From Bacillota bacterium (GTDB lineage: Bacteria > Bacillota > Clostridia > Oscillospirales > Ruminococcaceae): a DNA stretch of 64,000 bases. Both the position numbers and the translations under genes were made by a program. The stretch spans positions 31,559-95,558 of the forward strand of contig JAEYNX010000004.1 in the NCBI GenBank assembly GCA_023412215.1. The letters run 5' to 3'. Every line of letters begins with the position of its first letter. Position 1 is the stretch's first letter. Below are positions 9,325 through 18,170 of the stretch, in pieces. The notes under the pieces are model-generated. The model was given only the letters and a program-made list of their open reading frames with translations, was not told the origin of the DNA and searched no databases.

Positions 9325-9858
9325 ATGGCCTCCGATACCTCCCTCCTTGGACGAAATTTCAGAACCATCCTCAAGTGGGTGTTTTACGCGCTTTTGCTGC
9401 TGGTTGCCTACATACTGGGCCAAAACCACCTGCTCTTCGGTATTCTGGGCGTGCGCCCGGTGCTCATCCTGCCGCTTGCCATCAGTGTGGCGATGTTTGA
9501 GCATGAATTCACCGGCGGTATCTTTGCCGCCGCCGCAGGCGTGCTGTGGGGCTGCTCCTCCGACGCGGTATTCGGCTACTACGCCATTATCCTGCTCGTG
9601 CTCGGCGTGGCCGCGGGGCTTATCTGCAGCTACGGCTTAAGCCCCAACCTGCTCACCTCCCTGCTGCTCTCGTTCGGCGCGGCCTTTATTACCGGCTTGC
9701 TCGACTTCTTTTTCTTCTATGTGCTCTGGGGCTATAACGGTTTGGGCGTCTTCTTTTTTACTTCTATCCTGCCCACTATCGTCTTTACCGCCGTAACGGT
9801 AGTGCCGTTCTACTACATTGTGCGGCATATCCACCTAAAGCTGCAGCCACCCAAATAG
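9325..9858 (+). CDS. mreD: Rod shape-determining protein MreD
   Basis: Polytopic membrane partner of MreC in the elongasome. The 177-residue product has about five to six hydrophobic segments, for example residues 17-34, 41-55, 63-76, 86-99, 112-128 and 143-160. Sequence conservation in MreD is low; the call rests on topology, length and position between mreC and the elongation PBP2. The 127-base gap after mreC holds no clear promoter. Confidence 0.85.
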   Translation: MASDTSLLGRNFRTILKWVFYALLLLVAYILGQNHLLFGILGVRPVLILPLAISVAMFEHEFTGGIFAAAAGVLWGCSSDAVFGYYAIILLVLGVAAGLICSYGLSPNLLTSLLLSFGAAFITGLLDFFFFYVLWGYNGLGVFFFTSILPTIVFTAVTVVPFYYIVRHIHLKLQPPK

Positions 9859-9918
9859 GCGGTTAGTCGGCCATGCATAGATGAAAACGAGCATTAAATG
9901 AACGATGTATCCCCCGAC

Positions 9919-9960
9919 AGTTACCATCGGCAGCAGCCGGTGGTAACTCATTTATGCTTT
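9919..9960 (+). terminator. Terminator-like hairpin after mreD
   Basis: A 12-bp stem with one G-U pair (9919-9930 with 9937-9948, loop CAGCAG) is followed by a T-rich but interrupted tract to 9960. It may end the mre transcript before mrdA, or reduce read-through. Confidence 0.5.
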
Positions 9961-10083
9961 TGTATAAAAATTAATAGGCGATTCACAAAATGGAAAATAG
10001 TTTTGAAAGACTTGATTCCCACTTATCTGTTATAATGAATGAAGTTACACGCTTAAAGGACAAACTGGGAGGTGCCGGGCGCA

Positions 10084-12099
10084 GTGAAACCATTATCAAC
10101 GTTTGCAAGAACGCTTGTGCTGTTTTTGCTTGCACTGCTTGTTTTTATAAGCTACGGGCTGCGTCTGATGCAGCTGCAGCTGGTTGAGGGTACAAGCTAC
10201 CGCGAGCAGGCCAACAAGCACTCCGAGCGCAGCGTTACGGTTACCGCCGCCCGCGGCGAGATCGTAGACCGCAACGGCCGCCCGCTTGCCGTAAACCGCA
10301 GCTGCTACAACATCGTGTTCGACGGCGCGTTTATGCCCAAGAAGATGCAAAACGAGATTATTATAAAGCTCAGCGAGATCTTTACCGCGGCGGGGGTGAA
10401 GTGGAACGAAACCCTGCCCCTTACCAAAACCGCCCCCTACGACTTTACGCCGGACAGCGACAAGGCGGTGGCCCGCTTAAAAACCGATCTCGGCCTGCAG
10501 GCCTACGCCACGCCCCAGCATGTGGTGGATGAAATGATGAGCCGCTACGGCATTACAAGCGACTTTACCCCCGAGCAGCAGCGCATCATCATGGGGGTGC
10601 GCTACGAGATGCAGCGGCTGGAGTTTTCCGCCGTAACGCAGTACACCTTCGCCGAGGATGTTAACATGGACATTATCTCAAAGGTGCGGGAAAACAGCAT
10701 CTCGCTGCCGGGCGTAGACGTGCAGGAAAGCACCGTGCGCGAGTACATGAGCGAGGACATTGCGCCCCACCTCATCGGGCTCATTGGGCCGATCTACGCG
10801 GAGGAATATGCGGCGCTGAAGGAAAAGGGCTACCATCTCAACGATGTCGTGGGCAAAGACGGCATCGAGAAGGCGTTTGAAGACCAGCTTCGCGGCAAAG
10901 ACGGCACGAACGTGATGGAGTTTGACGGCAAGGGCGCCCTGCTGGGTGTAAAACAGGTTGAAACCCCTATACCGGGCAACACCGTCATGCTCACCATCGA
11001 CTCCAACCTGCAGAAGGTTGCGCAGGAGTCGCTTCAGCGGCAGATCAAGCACCTCAACGAAACGGCCCCGGAGGGCCAAGGCAAGGAGGCCAACGCGGGC
11101 GCCGTGGTGGCGGTGGACGTTAAAACCGGCGAAATCCTTGTGTCCGCCACCTACCCCTCCTATAATATCAACAACTTTATGAAGGACTACAGCGCCCTTT
11201 CGCAGGACAGTCTTTCCCCTTTAATGAACCGCGCCATCAACGGGCTGTATGCCCCGGGCTCCACCTTTAAGCCGACGGTGGCCACCGCCGCGCTCGCCGA
11301 GGGCGTGATCACCCCCAACACCCACGTAACCTGCGGCGGTATCTACACCTTTTTTGACGACTACCAGCCCCGCTGCCTAAGCGCACACGGCAGCATCAAC
11401 GTCATCACCGCGCTGCAGGAGTCCTGCAACATCTTCTTCTACGACACGGGCCGGATCACGGGCATCGACACCATCGACAAGTACGCCGCGATGTACGGCT
11501 TGGGCCAGAAAACGGGCATCGAGATTCCCGAGAGCATCGGGCGCGTGGCAAGCCCCGGGTACCGCGAAAAGATCGGGCAGGAATGGTATAAGGGCGACGT
11601 GCTGCAGGCCTCCATCGGCCAGTCGGATACGGCGGTTACCGTCCTGCAACTGGCGCAGTATGCCGCAACCATCGCGCGCAAAGGTGTGAGGCTGGAGTCG
11701 CACCTTGTAAAGAGCGTGCTTTCCTACAACCTTGATAATACCGTCTCCGAGACGCAGCCGGTCGTCGCGAATACCATCGAGGATAAAAACAACGCCTTTG
11801 AAACCGTTATACAGGGCATGGTCAACTGCGCGCGCATCGGCTCGGCCCGCGGCTCCTTCGGCAACTACCCCATCGACGTTGCCGCCAAGACCGGTACGCC
11901 CGAGACCAAGGAGTTTCCGAACTCGGTATTTATCACCTTCGCGCCGGCGGAAGATCCCCAGATCGCCGTCGCGGTGGTGATTGAGAAGGGCTGGCACGGC
12001 TACACCGGCGCACCGGTAGCCCGCGACATCTACAACGCCTATTTTGCCGAAAAAGAAACCACAACGGCGCTGCCCACCGAAGAAACCTTGCTCGCATAA
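10084..12099 (+). CDS. mrdA: Penicillin-binding protein 2, class B transpeptidase
   Basis: Monofunctional D,D-transpeptidase that cross-links peptidoglycan in the elongasome with RodA. 671 residues: cytoplasmic tip and one membrane helix (about residues 9-29), PBP dimerisation domain, then the transpeptidase with STFK near residue 391 (active serine), SCN near residue 447 and KTGT near residue 602. ERSVTVTAARGEIVDRNGRPLA is the usual entry to the dimerisation domain. A GTG at 10072 is in frame but overlaps the GGGAGG site at 10067-10072; the GTG at 10084 is properly spaced and was chosen. A TATAAT at 10031-10036 may give it its own weak promoter. No rodA is next to it. Confidence 0.9.
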   Translation: MKPLSTFARTLVLFLLALLVFISYGLRLMQLQLVEGTSYREQANKHSERSVTVTAARGEIVDRNGRPLAVNRSCYNIVFDGAFMPKKMQNEIIIKLSEIFTAAGVKWNETLPLTKTAPYDFTPDSDKAVARLKTDLGLQAYATPQHVVDEMMSRYGITSDFTPEQQRIIMGVRYEMQRLEFSAVTQYTFAEDVNMDIISKVRENSISLPGVDVQESTVREYMSEDIAPHLIGLIGPIYAEEYAALKEKGYHLNDVVGKDGIEKAFEDQLRGKDGTNVMEFDGKGALLGVKQVETPIPGNTVMLTIDSNLQKVAQESLQRQIKHLNETAPEGQGKEANAGAVVAVDVKTGEILVSATYPSYNINNFMKDYSALSQDSLSPLMNRAINGLYAPGSTFKPTVATAALAEGVITPNTHVTCGGIYTFFDDYQPRCLSAHGSINVITALQESCNIFFYDTGRITGIDTIDKYAAMYGLGQKTGIEIPESIGRVASPGYREKIGQEWYKGDVLQASIGQSDTAVTVLQLAQYAATIARKGVRLESHLVKSVLSYNLDNTVSETQPVVANTIEDKNNAFETVIQGMVNCARIGSARGSFGNYPIDVAAKTGTPETKEFPNSVFITFAPAEDPQIAVAVVIEKGWHGYTGAPVARDIYNAYFAEKETTTALPTEETLLA

Positions 12100-12164
12100 C
12101 GGCATTTGGGCGGCATGTTATGATTATCAAACCATTTTTTGTGAATAATAACTTATAATTAGGA

Positions 12165-12192
12165 TTGCAATTTTAACTTTTTATGTTAAAAT
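12165..12192 (+). promoter_or_regulatory. Promoter of the minD-like gene
   Basis: TTGCAA (12165-12170), 16-base spacer, and TAAAAT (12187-12192) preceded by TGT, an extended -10. It lies in an A+T-rich gap of 150 bases between mrdA and the minD-like gene. Confidence 0.55.
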
Positions 12193-12251
12193 TAAATTTG
12201 ACGAGTTATGCTCGCCAGAATCTGCGTTTTTTCTGCACGGAGGTTTGTACC

Positions 12252-12992
12252 ATGTCCGCACAATTATTTGCAGTTGTCGGTTCTAAAGGCGGCGTGGGCA
12301 AATCGACCGTTGCGTTTTATACGGCGCTCGCGCTCGCCAAAAAAGGCGGCAGTGCGGTTGTGTTGGATTTAGACCTTGGCTTTCGCTGCCAGTCGGCCTT
12401 TTTCGGGGTAGAAAGCGATGTGGTTTACGACCTTTCCGACCTGCTGACGGCAGAGACCATCGAGCTGGATAAGGCGATTAAAAAGTGTAGCTTTCAAGAC
12501 CGGCTGTTCCTGATCCCCTCCTGCGCCGACCCGTTTGCGCGCCTAAACTTCGACCGGCTCGCGACGGTATGCGCGGCGCTTCGCACCCGTTTCGATTATG
12601 TGGTAATCGACGCTCCCCCCTCCATCTCGCGCGGGTTTATCGCGGCCATAACGCTCGCCGACAGTGCCGTTGTGGTGACTACCCCCGATCCCACCTCGGT
12701 AAAATCCGCTTTACTGTGCGCACAGATCACGGCGAAGGCCGGTGTGAAAAACCAGCACCTGATCATTAACAAGGTGCCCGAAAGCCCGAGGTTTGCCCCG
12801 CTTATCAGCGACTTCGACAGCATTATCGACGACATCGGGGTACAGCTTTTAGGGGTTGTTCCGCTCTACGAAGGGCTGGATCGCTTTGCGCAGAACGCGA
12901 AGGCTCCGAACCCCAAGGCGGCTTTTATGCTTGCGTTTGACAACATCGCACGGCGCTTAAACGGCGAAGATATCCAACTTTTGATTGGTTAA
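12252..12992 (+). CDS. MinD-like ParA/MinD family ATPase
   Basis: P-loop ATPase of the MinD/ParA group, in the place where Clostridia usually carry minD. The deviant Walker A is VVGSKGGVGKST (residues about 8-19), a signature lysine comes early (SKGG), and the Walker B/switch region is YVVIDAPPSI near residue 117. Length is 246 residues from the ATG at 12252, which has CGGAGGT upstream; the longer reading frame from 12183 adds an unconserved tail. MinC and MinE are not next to it, and the C-terminus (IARRLNGEDIQLLIG) lacks the basic amphipathic helix expected of MinD. It may be a true MinD or a divergent relative acting in division or flagellar placement. Confidence 0.72.
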   Translation: MSAQLFAVVGSKGGVGKSTVAFYTALALAKKGGSAVVLDLDLGFRCQSAFFGVESDVVYDLSDLLTAETIELDKAIKKCSFQDRLFLIPSCADPFARLNFDRLATVCAALRTRFDYVVIDAPPSISRGFIAAITLADSAVVVTTPDPTSVKSALLCAQITAKAGVKNQHLIINKVPESPRFAPLISDFDSIIDDIGVQLLGVVPLYEGLDRFAQNAKAPNPKAAFMLAFDNIARRLNGEDIQLLIG

Positions 12993-13051
12993 ATACGATA
13001 AAGACGGCGGTTGAAAACGCCGCGTTCGCAGACGGAGGAGTTGTTTTCTCA

Positions 13052-13459
13052 ATGAATATCGCACTCATCGCACACGACACCAAAAAAGAACTGATGGTGC
13101 AGTTCTGTATCGCTTATTGCGGCATATTAAGCCGCCACAGCCTGTGTGCCACCGGCACCACGGGCAAACTCGTATCGGAGGCGACCGGCCTTGAGATACA
13201 GCGGTTCTTAAGCGGTTCCCACGGCGGAGACCAGCAGATTTCCGCGCGCATTGCCTGCAATGAGATAGACCTTCTGCTCTTTTTCCGCGACCCCCTCACC
13301 GTAAAGCCCCACGAGCCCAACGAGGCAAACCTTTTGCGCCTTTGCGACGTGCACAACATCCCTGTCGCCACCAACATCGCGACCGCCGAGGTGCTCATCC
13401 ACGGCCTTGAGCGCGGCGACCTTGACTGGCGCAATATCGTAAACCCCAAGAATTCTTAA
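13052..13459 (+). CDS. mgsA: Methylglyoxal synthase
   Basis: Converts dihydroxyacetone phosphate to methylglyoxal and phosphate, a bypass that releases phosphate when sugar phosphates build up. 135 residues. The family pattern is clear: IALIAHDTKKELMVQF at the N-terminus, the phosphate-binding CATGTTGKLV, and the catalytic segment SGSHGGDQQI with Asp near residue 60. GACGGAGGAG lies before the ATG. It follows the minD-like gene by 59 bases, an arrangement common in Clostridia. Confidence 0.95.
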   Translation: MNIALIAHDTKKELMVQFCIAYCGILSRHSLCATGTTGKLVSEATGLEIQRFLSGSHGGDQQISARIACNEIDLLLFFRDPLTVKPHEPNEANLLRLCDVHNIPVATNIATAEVLIHGLERGDLDWRNIVNPKNS

Positions 13460-13489
13460 GGCGCAACACCATTGCGCTGCCTGCCCCGC

Positions 13490-13518
13490 TTGACACGTCG
13501 TGCGGGATAGGGTAGAAT
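13490..13518 (+). promoter_or_regulatory. Strong sigma-A promoter of hisS-aspS
   Basis: Consensus TTGACA (13490-13495), exactly 17 bases, TAGAAT (13513-13518). Transcription should begin near 13525, giving a leader of about 300 bases. Confidence 0.85.
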
Positions 13519-13524
13519 ACAGTT

Positions 13525-13797
13525 CATACCGGATATTGGGCGCAAACATTCGCATAACATGCGAATGTCTAGGAAAAAGGAGTACCGCAGCGCAGCAACC
13601 AGAGAGAACGGGCCGGGCGGCATGCCTCGGGTGCAAGCCTGTTTTTGTAACGCGCCGCGGGAAGACAGTTTCTCAGCCCACCGTTTTCCCCGCGTTAAGG
13701 GGCCTTAAGCGGAGCATGTTTTCATGCTCAACAAGGGTGGCACCACGGGCTACTGTTCCCCGTCCCTTTTTTGGAGGGACGGGATTTTTGTTTTTTT
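13525..13797 (+). promoter_or_regulatory. T-box leader controlling hisS-aspS
   Basis: The conserved T-box core AAGGGTGGCACCACGG is at 13733-13748. A Rho-independent terminator follows it: stem CCCGTCCC (13759-13766) with GGGACGGG (13776-13783) and a T run to 13797. Upstream stem I features are the AGTA of the specifier loop at about 13583, an AGAGAG segment, and GGTGCAAGCC. Just after the helix CCGC...GCGG the loop reads GAA-GAC-A, so the specifier codon is probably GAC (Asp) at 13664-13666. The acceptor-pairing bulge reads UGGC, whose last base pairs with G73, the discriminator of tRNA-Asp, not with C73 of tRNA-His. A second hairpin with 9-bp stem lies near 13550-13572. Confidence 0.9.
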
Positions 13798-13825
13798 ATT
13801 CTGCATGTTGAAAGGGAGTATTTTC

Positions 13826-15160
13826 ATGGCACTGCTAACCAAGGCACCGCGCGGCACACAGGATTTTCTGCCCGCAGAGACCGCCAAGCTGCGCTACATT
13901 GAGGCGACCGCGCTTGAAATCGCCGCCCTGTACGGTTTTAAAGAGATCCGCACCCCCACCTTTGAGCACACCGAGCTGTTCGACCGCTCGGTGGGCGACA
14001 CCACCGACGTGGTGCAGAAGGAGATGTACACCTTCACCGACAAGGGCGGGCGTTCCATCACCCTGCGCCCCGAGGGCACTGCGGGCATCGTGCGCTGCGT
14101 GATGGAGCACAGCCTGCTCAATGACGCGCTGCCGATGAAGGCCTGCTATATCACCACCTGCTTCCGCTACGAAAAGCCGCAGGCCGGGCGCTGGCGCGAG
14201 TTTTCGCAGTTTGGCGTGGAGGCCTTCGGCCCCGCCGTACCCGACGCGGACGCCGAGGTGATTGCCCTTGCGCACGAGGTGCTTACCACCCTCGGCGTAA
14301 ACGACATCATCCTTAAAATCAACTCGATTGGCTGCCCCACCTGCCGCGCGGAATACCACAAGGCGCTCAAGGAGTACTTTGCCAAGAATGCCGAGAGCCT
14401 GTGCGAGACCTGCCGCGGGCGCTTAGACAAGAACCCCATGCGCATCCTTGACTGCAAAAGCCCCGTGTGTGCCGAGATCGCCGCGGGCGCGCCGAAGGTG
14501 CTCGACTATATCTGCGACGACTGCCGCGCGCACTTCGAGGGGGTAAAAACCCGCCTGACGGGCGCCGGTATCGCCTTTGAGATCGCCCCCACGCTGGTGC
14601 GCGGCTTAGACTACTACACCAACACCGTGTTTGAGTTTGTCTCTAGCGTCATCGGCGCGCAGGGTACCGTGTGCGGCGGCGGGCGGTATAACGGCCTGGT
14701 GGAGGCGCTGGGCGGCAGCCCCACCCCCGCGCTGGGCTTCGGCATGGGCATCGGCCGCCTAATGCTGGTGATGGAGGCCGCTAAGAGCGAATACCCCGAG
14801 GAGAAGGGCTGCGACGTCTACATTGCGCCGCTGGGCGACGGGGCAAGGCAGCGCGCGTTTGAGCTCATCAAGCAGCTGCGCACCGAGGGCTTCGCCGCCG
14901 AAACCGACCTGATGGGCAGAAGCTTAAAGGCGCAGATGAAGTATGCCGACAAGCTGGGCGCCGCCTACACCCTCGTCATCGGCGACAGCGAACTGGAGCA
15001 GGGCATAGGCAAGCTTAAAAACATGAAGACCGGCGCGCAGACCGACGTACCGCTCACCAACGCCTTTGTGGAGACCTTCTATAACCTCACCCTCTCAGAG
15101 GCGGTGGAGGACCTCTCCAATACCGGCCTTGAGGGGTTTGACTTAAACCTGCTGAAATAA
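13826..15160 (+). CDS. hisS: Histidyl-tRNA synthetase
   Basis: Class II synthetase charging tRNA-His. 444 residues from the ATG at 13826, set by AAAGGGAG at 13811-13818; the longer open frame runs into the T-box terminator and is not coding. Motifs: PRGTQDFLP at the N-terminus, motif 2 CFRYEKPQAGRWREFSQFGVE, HisA signature LVRGLDYYTNTVFEF, GGGRYNGLVEALGG and motif 3 GFGMGIGRL. A Cys-rich insertion (CPTCRAEYHK..., CETCRGRLDKNPMRILDCKSPVC, CDDC) typical of clostridial HisRS is present. First gene of the operon with aspS, 39 bases upstream of it. Confidence 0.97.
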   Translation: MALLTKAPRGTQDFLPAETAKLRYIEATALEIAALYGFKEIRTPTFEHTELFDRSVGDTTDVVQKEMYTFTDKGGRSITLRPEGTAGIVRCVMEHSLLNDALPMKACYITTCFRYEKPQAGRWREFSQFGVEAFGPAVPDADAEVIALAHEVLTTLGVNDIILKINSIGCPTCRAEYHKALKEYFAKNAESLCETCRGRLDKNPMRILDCKSPVCAEIAAGAPKVLDYICDDCRAHFEGVKTRLTGAGIAFEIAPTLVRGLDYYTNTVFEFVSSVIGAQGTVCGGGRYNGLVEALGGSPTPALGFGMGIGRLMLVMEAAKSEYPEEKGCDVYIAPLGDGARQRAFELIKQLRTEGFAAETDLMGRSLKAQMKYADKLGAAYTLVIGDSELEQGIGKLKNMKTGAQTDVPLTNAFVETFYNLTLSEAVEDLSNTGLEGFDLNLLK

Positions 15161-15199
15161 TCCTAACAAACAATGAACGGCTGAAAGGGTAGATGATGT

Positions 15200-16972
15200 A
15201 TGGACACGATGGGAACACTCAGAAGAACCCACTACTGCGGCGAGGTGGCGGAAGGCGACATCGGGCAGGAGGTAGTGGTGTGCGGCTTTACCCAGAAGAT
15301 ACGCGACATGGGCAACCTTGTTTTTATAGACCTGCGCGACCGCACGGGGATCATCCAGCTGGCGTTTGACGACGGTACCGCCGCCGAGCTGCTGGAGAAA
15401 GCGAAGACGGTGCGCTCGGAGTTCGTGCTGATGGCCAAAGGCACGGTGCGCAAGCGCGAATCGGTGAACAGAGAGCTGAAAACCGGCGCGGTGGAGGTGT
15501 ATGTGGCCGACCTGCGCATCCTCTCCAAGGCGCAGACCCCGCCCTTTGAGATCACCGACCAGAGCAAGGTTAATGAGGAGCTGCGCTTAAAGTACCGCTA
15601 CCTCGACCTGCGCCGCCCTAGCTTGCAGCAAAACCTCATCCTGCGCCACAAGATCGCCAAGGTGGCGCGCGACTACTACTACGAGAACGGCTTTTTAGAG
15701 ATAGAAACCCCGATGATGATCAGATCCACCCCCGAGGGCGCGCGCGATTATCTGGTGCCCTCGCGCATCCACGGCGGCAAGTTCTACGCGCTGCCGCAGT
15801 CCCCGCAGATCTACAAGCAGCTGCTGATGATCTCGGGCTACGACCGCTACTTCCAGATTGCGCGCTGCTTCAGGGACGAAGACCTGCGCGCCGACCGCCA
15901 GCCCGAATTTACGCAGATCGACCTTGAGCTTTCGTTCGTGGATATGGAGGACATCCTGCGCATCAACGAGGGCTTTGTGCAACGCCTGTTCAAAGAGGTG
16001 CTGGGCGTGGATATCCCGCTGCCGCTGCCCCGCCTCACTTTCAAGGAGGCGATGGAGCGCTACGGCTCGGATAAGCCCGACACCCGCTTCGGCATGGAGA
16101 TTGCCGATATCTCGGATACCGTGAAGGATACGGAGTTTGTGGTGTTTAAAAACGCCATCGCCGAGGGTGGCAGCGTGCGCGGCATCGTGGCCAAGGGCGG
16201 CGCCGCCAAGCTTACCCGCAAGGAGATCGACAAGCTCACCGAGCAGGTGCGCGGCATCGGCGGCAAGGGCCTTGCGTACATCCGCTGGGTGGAGGACGCC
16301 CCCAACTGCTCGTTCGCGAAGTTTGTAAACGAGGACGAGCTTACCGCCATTATGAAGGCGCTCGGCTGCGAAAAGGGCGACGTGGCGCTGATTGTAGCCG
16401 ATAAAAACCGCGTGGTGCTGCCCGTGCTAGGCCAGCTGCGCTTAACGGTAGCGAAGCTCTTGGAGATCGAGCGCACGGGCTTTAACTTCCTTTGGATTAC
16501 CGAGTTCCCCTTCTTTGAGTGGGACGAGGAGAGCGGCACCTGGCTTGCCATGCACCACCCCTTTACCATGCCGCTGGAGGAGTGCCTGCCCTACCTTGAG
16601 AGCGACCCCGGCTCGGTGCGCGCCAAGGCGTACGACCTTGTGCTCAACGGCATAGAGCTTTCGAGCGGCTCTATCCGCATCACCGATTTTGAGCTGCAGC
16701 AGAAGATGTTCTCGCTGCTCGGGCTTACCAAGGAAGAGATTGAAGTGAAGTTCGGCTTTTTGGTAGACGCCTACCGCTACGCCGCACCGCCGCACGGCGG
16801 CGCTGGCATCGGCCTGGACCGCCTCGCCATGCAGATGTGCGGCGCCGAAAGCCTGCGCGACGTGGTCGCCTTCCCAAAGGTGCAGAACTGCAGCGAGCTG
16901 ATGAGCGCCTGCCCCGCAGAGGTAGACGACAAGCAGCTGACGGAGTTGGGGATTGCGGTGATAAAGAAGTAG
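15200..16972 (+). CDS. aspS: Aspartyl-tRNA synthetase
   Basis: Class II bacterial-type AspRS, 590 residues. The N-terminal OB-fold anticodon domain includes GFTQKIRDMGNLVFIDLRDR. Catalytic-core motifs follow: LRLKYRYLDLRRP, motif 2 ARCFRDEDLRADRQPEFTQID, the bacterial GAD insertion (residues about 280-410), and motif 3 HGGAGIGLDRLAMQM. GAAAGGG precedes the ATG. The T-box upstream of hisS is its likely regulator, and the specifier reading fits this enzyme's tRNA better than that of HisS. It could be a non-discriminating AspRS; no gatCAB is seen in the window. Confidence 0.97.
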   Translation: MDTMGTLRRTHYCGEVAEGDIGQEVVVCGFTQKIRDMGNLVFIDLRDRTGIIQLAFDDGTAAELLEKAKTVRSEFVLMAKGTVRKRESVNRELKTGAVEVYVADLRILSKAQTPPFEITDQSKVNEELRLKYRYLDLRRPSLQQNLILRHKIAKVARDYYYENGFLEIETPMMIRSTPEGARDYLVPSRIHGGKFYALPQSPQIYKQLLMISGYDRYFQIARCFRDEDLRADRQPEFTQIDLELSFVDMEDILRINEGFVQRLFKEVLGVDIPLPLPRLTFKEAMERYGSDKPDTRFGMEIADISDTVKDTEFVVFKNAIAEGGSVRGIVAKGGAAKLTRKEIDKLTEQVRGIGGKGLAYIRWVEDAPNCSFAKFVNEDELTAIMKALGCEKGDVALIVADKNRVVLPVLGQLRLTVAKLLEIERTGFNFLWITEFPFFEWDEESGTWLAMHHPFTMPLEECLPYLESDPGSVRAKAYDLVLNGIELSSGSIRITDFELQQKMFSLLGLTKEEIEVKFGFLVDAYRYAAPPHGGAGIGLDRLAMQMCGAESLRDVVAFPKVQNCSELMSACPAEVDDKQLTELGIAVIKK

Positions 16973-17017
16973 TGTTGTGGGACGATAGCCTACTTTAAAT
17001 GACTGAATAGAATGATT

Positions 17018-17048
17018 AAGGGGGAAGCAATGAAACTTCCCCCTTTTT
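17018..17048 (+). terminator. Terminator of hisS-aspS
   Basis: A perfect 10-bp stem (17018-17027 with 17036-17045), 8-base loop and T run ending at 17048, 46 bases after aspS. The rest of the gap to 17288 is A+T-rich and shows nothing recognisable. Confidence 0.9.
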
Positions 17049-17288
17049 AATGTATATGGATAATAGGTAACTCAGCGGCTCTAAATCTTGGTATGTTATA
17101 AACATTATGCGAAGTAAATAAGGCGTTCTCGAAAACGCTGGACGTACCATCATGTGAAGTATAAACACTCGTAAAAGCTGAGCTAATGGTTTTTTATGCG
17201 AAGCTCAGAGAGGACGCTGATTTTCGCATTGTTTTTTTATTATAACCCTAATACTATGCATTACATGACGAGACTGTTGCCACAAGAA

Positions 17289-18041
17289 TCATAAAACTAT
17301 ATTTAAGACAAAAAAGAAAATCATAATTAAGAAATTGCTTATGCCATGAGCTAAATAACTTCCCAATAAGCTTCCTGTTTTTACAAAGATATATCCGAAG
17401 TATAGTCCCATAACAGTTACTACCAAAAGATGAGGGGGGTCTAGATCTGTTATCGTAAATGGAGCGAACGTCATTCCTATATGTCTTAATACAAAGATAA
17501 AAGTAGAAGCCATGACAGCAGCAATTTCTAACATTTTTTGACGTTTAAATATTGGCCTCCATACTATAAAAAGAAGCGTAATAACAAAACCCCTGAAGTA
17601 TATCTCTTCAAACCCTGAAATTAAAAGTTCAAATAGCAAAAATGTTATAAGATTTTGTGTACTTATTGAAAAAGGGAAAGTATAATGGTACACATTGTTA
17701 ATTTCAAGAAGTGTACCAATAAATATATATAACACCATGAATACCGTTAAAAATATTAAGTTAGCTTTTATGCTAAACTTAAAGTTATTAATATTATAGC
17801 CCAAGTCTTTTATAGATCTTTTTATCACAACACCCAATAAAGCAACTAAAGTAAAAGATATAAACGCATTTATTAATCCAGTAAATATAAGCGAGGTAAT
17901 GTTAGAACTAATACTTCTAAAATTAGGTATAATCAACGGCTGTACCAATTGCTTGCCAATAACATCGGACATAAAGTAACTCAATAAAAAAAGTAAAATA
18001 ACTTCTATCGGAATTAATACTATTAATGCAGCTTTTTTCAT
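17289..18041 (-). CDS. CPBP family intramembrane metalloprotease
   Basis: A 250-residue protein with about seven to eight membrane segments. The CPBP/Abi (type II CAAX prenyl endopeptidase-like) motifs are visible: EEIYFRG near residue 144, FVLRHIG near residue 183, and HGISNFL near residue 233, supplying the Glu and His residues of the active site. Members cleave prenylated or bacteriocin/peptide substrates or act in peptide immunity; the partner here is unknown. Codon use is strikingly A+T-rich next to the G+C-rich neighbours, and it sits on the opposite strand in an accessory gap, both signs of transfer. AAAGGAG precedes its ATG. Confidence 0.85.
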   Translation of the reverse strand: MKKAALIVLIPIEVILLFLLSYFMSDVIGKQLVQPLIIPNFRSISSNITSLIFTGLINAFISFTLVALLGVVIKRSIKDLGYNINNFKFSIKANLIFLTVFMVLYIFIGTLLEINNVYHYTFPFSISTQNLITFLLFELLISGFEEIYFRGFVITLLFIVWRPIFKRQKMLEIAAVMASTFIFVLRHIGMTFAPFTITDLDPPHLLVVTVMGLYFGYIFVKTGSLLGSYLAHGISNFLIMIFFFVLNIVL

Positions 18042-18170
18042 TATGTACTCCTTTTTTTGATGTTGCTAATTGCTTACTAGGATAGATTATTAAAGTGATC
18101 AGAACTATACTATGTTCATTACTTTGGAATACGTCCATAAGATTTCAATAGTTTTTCATACAAAATAATG

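Noticed and set aside
9990..10187. A 65-codon plus-strand frame starting MENSFERLDSHL before PBP2
   Set aside because: It runs across the TATAAT and ribosome-binding region of mrdA into the gene in another frame and has no ribosome-binding site.
13460..13489. Terminator of mgsA (GCGCAA/TTGCGC hairpin)
   Set aside because: The stem is six pairs and no T run follows.
18042..18170. Full insertion sequence near the CPBP gene
   Set aside because: Only about 39 codons resemble a transposase end; no catalytic part or terminal repeats could be found.
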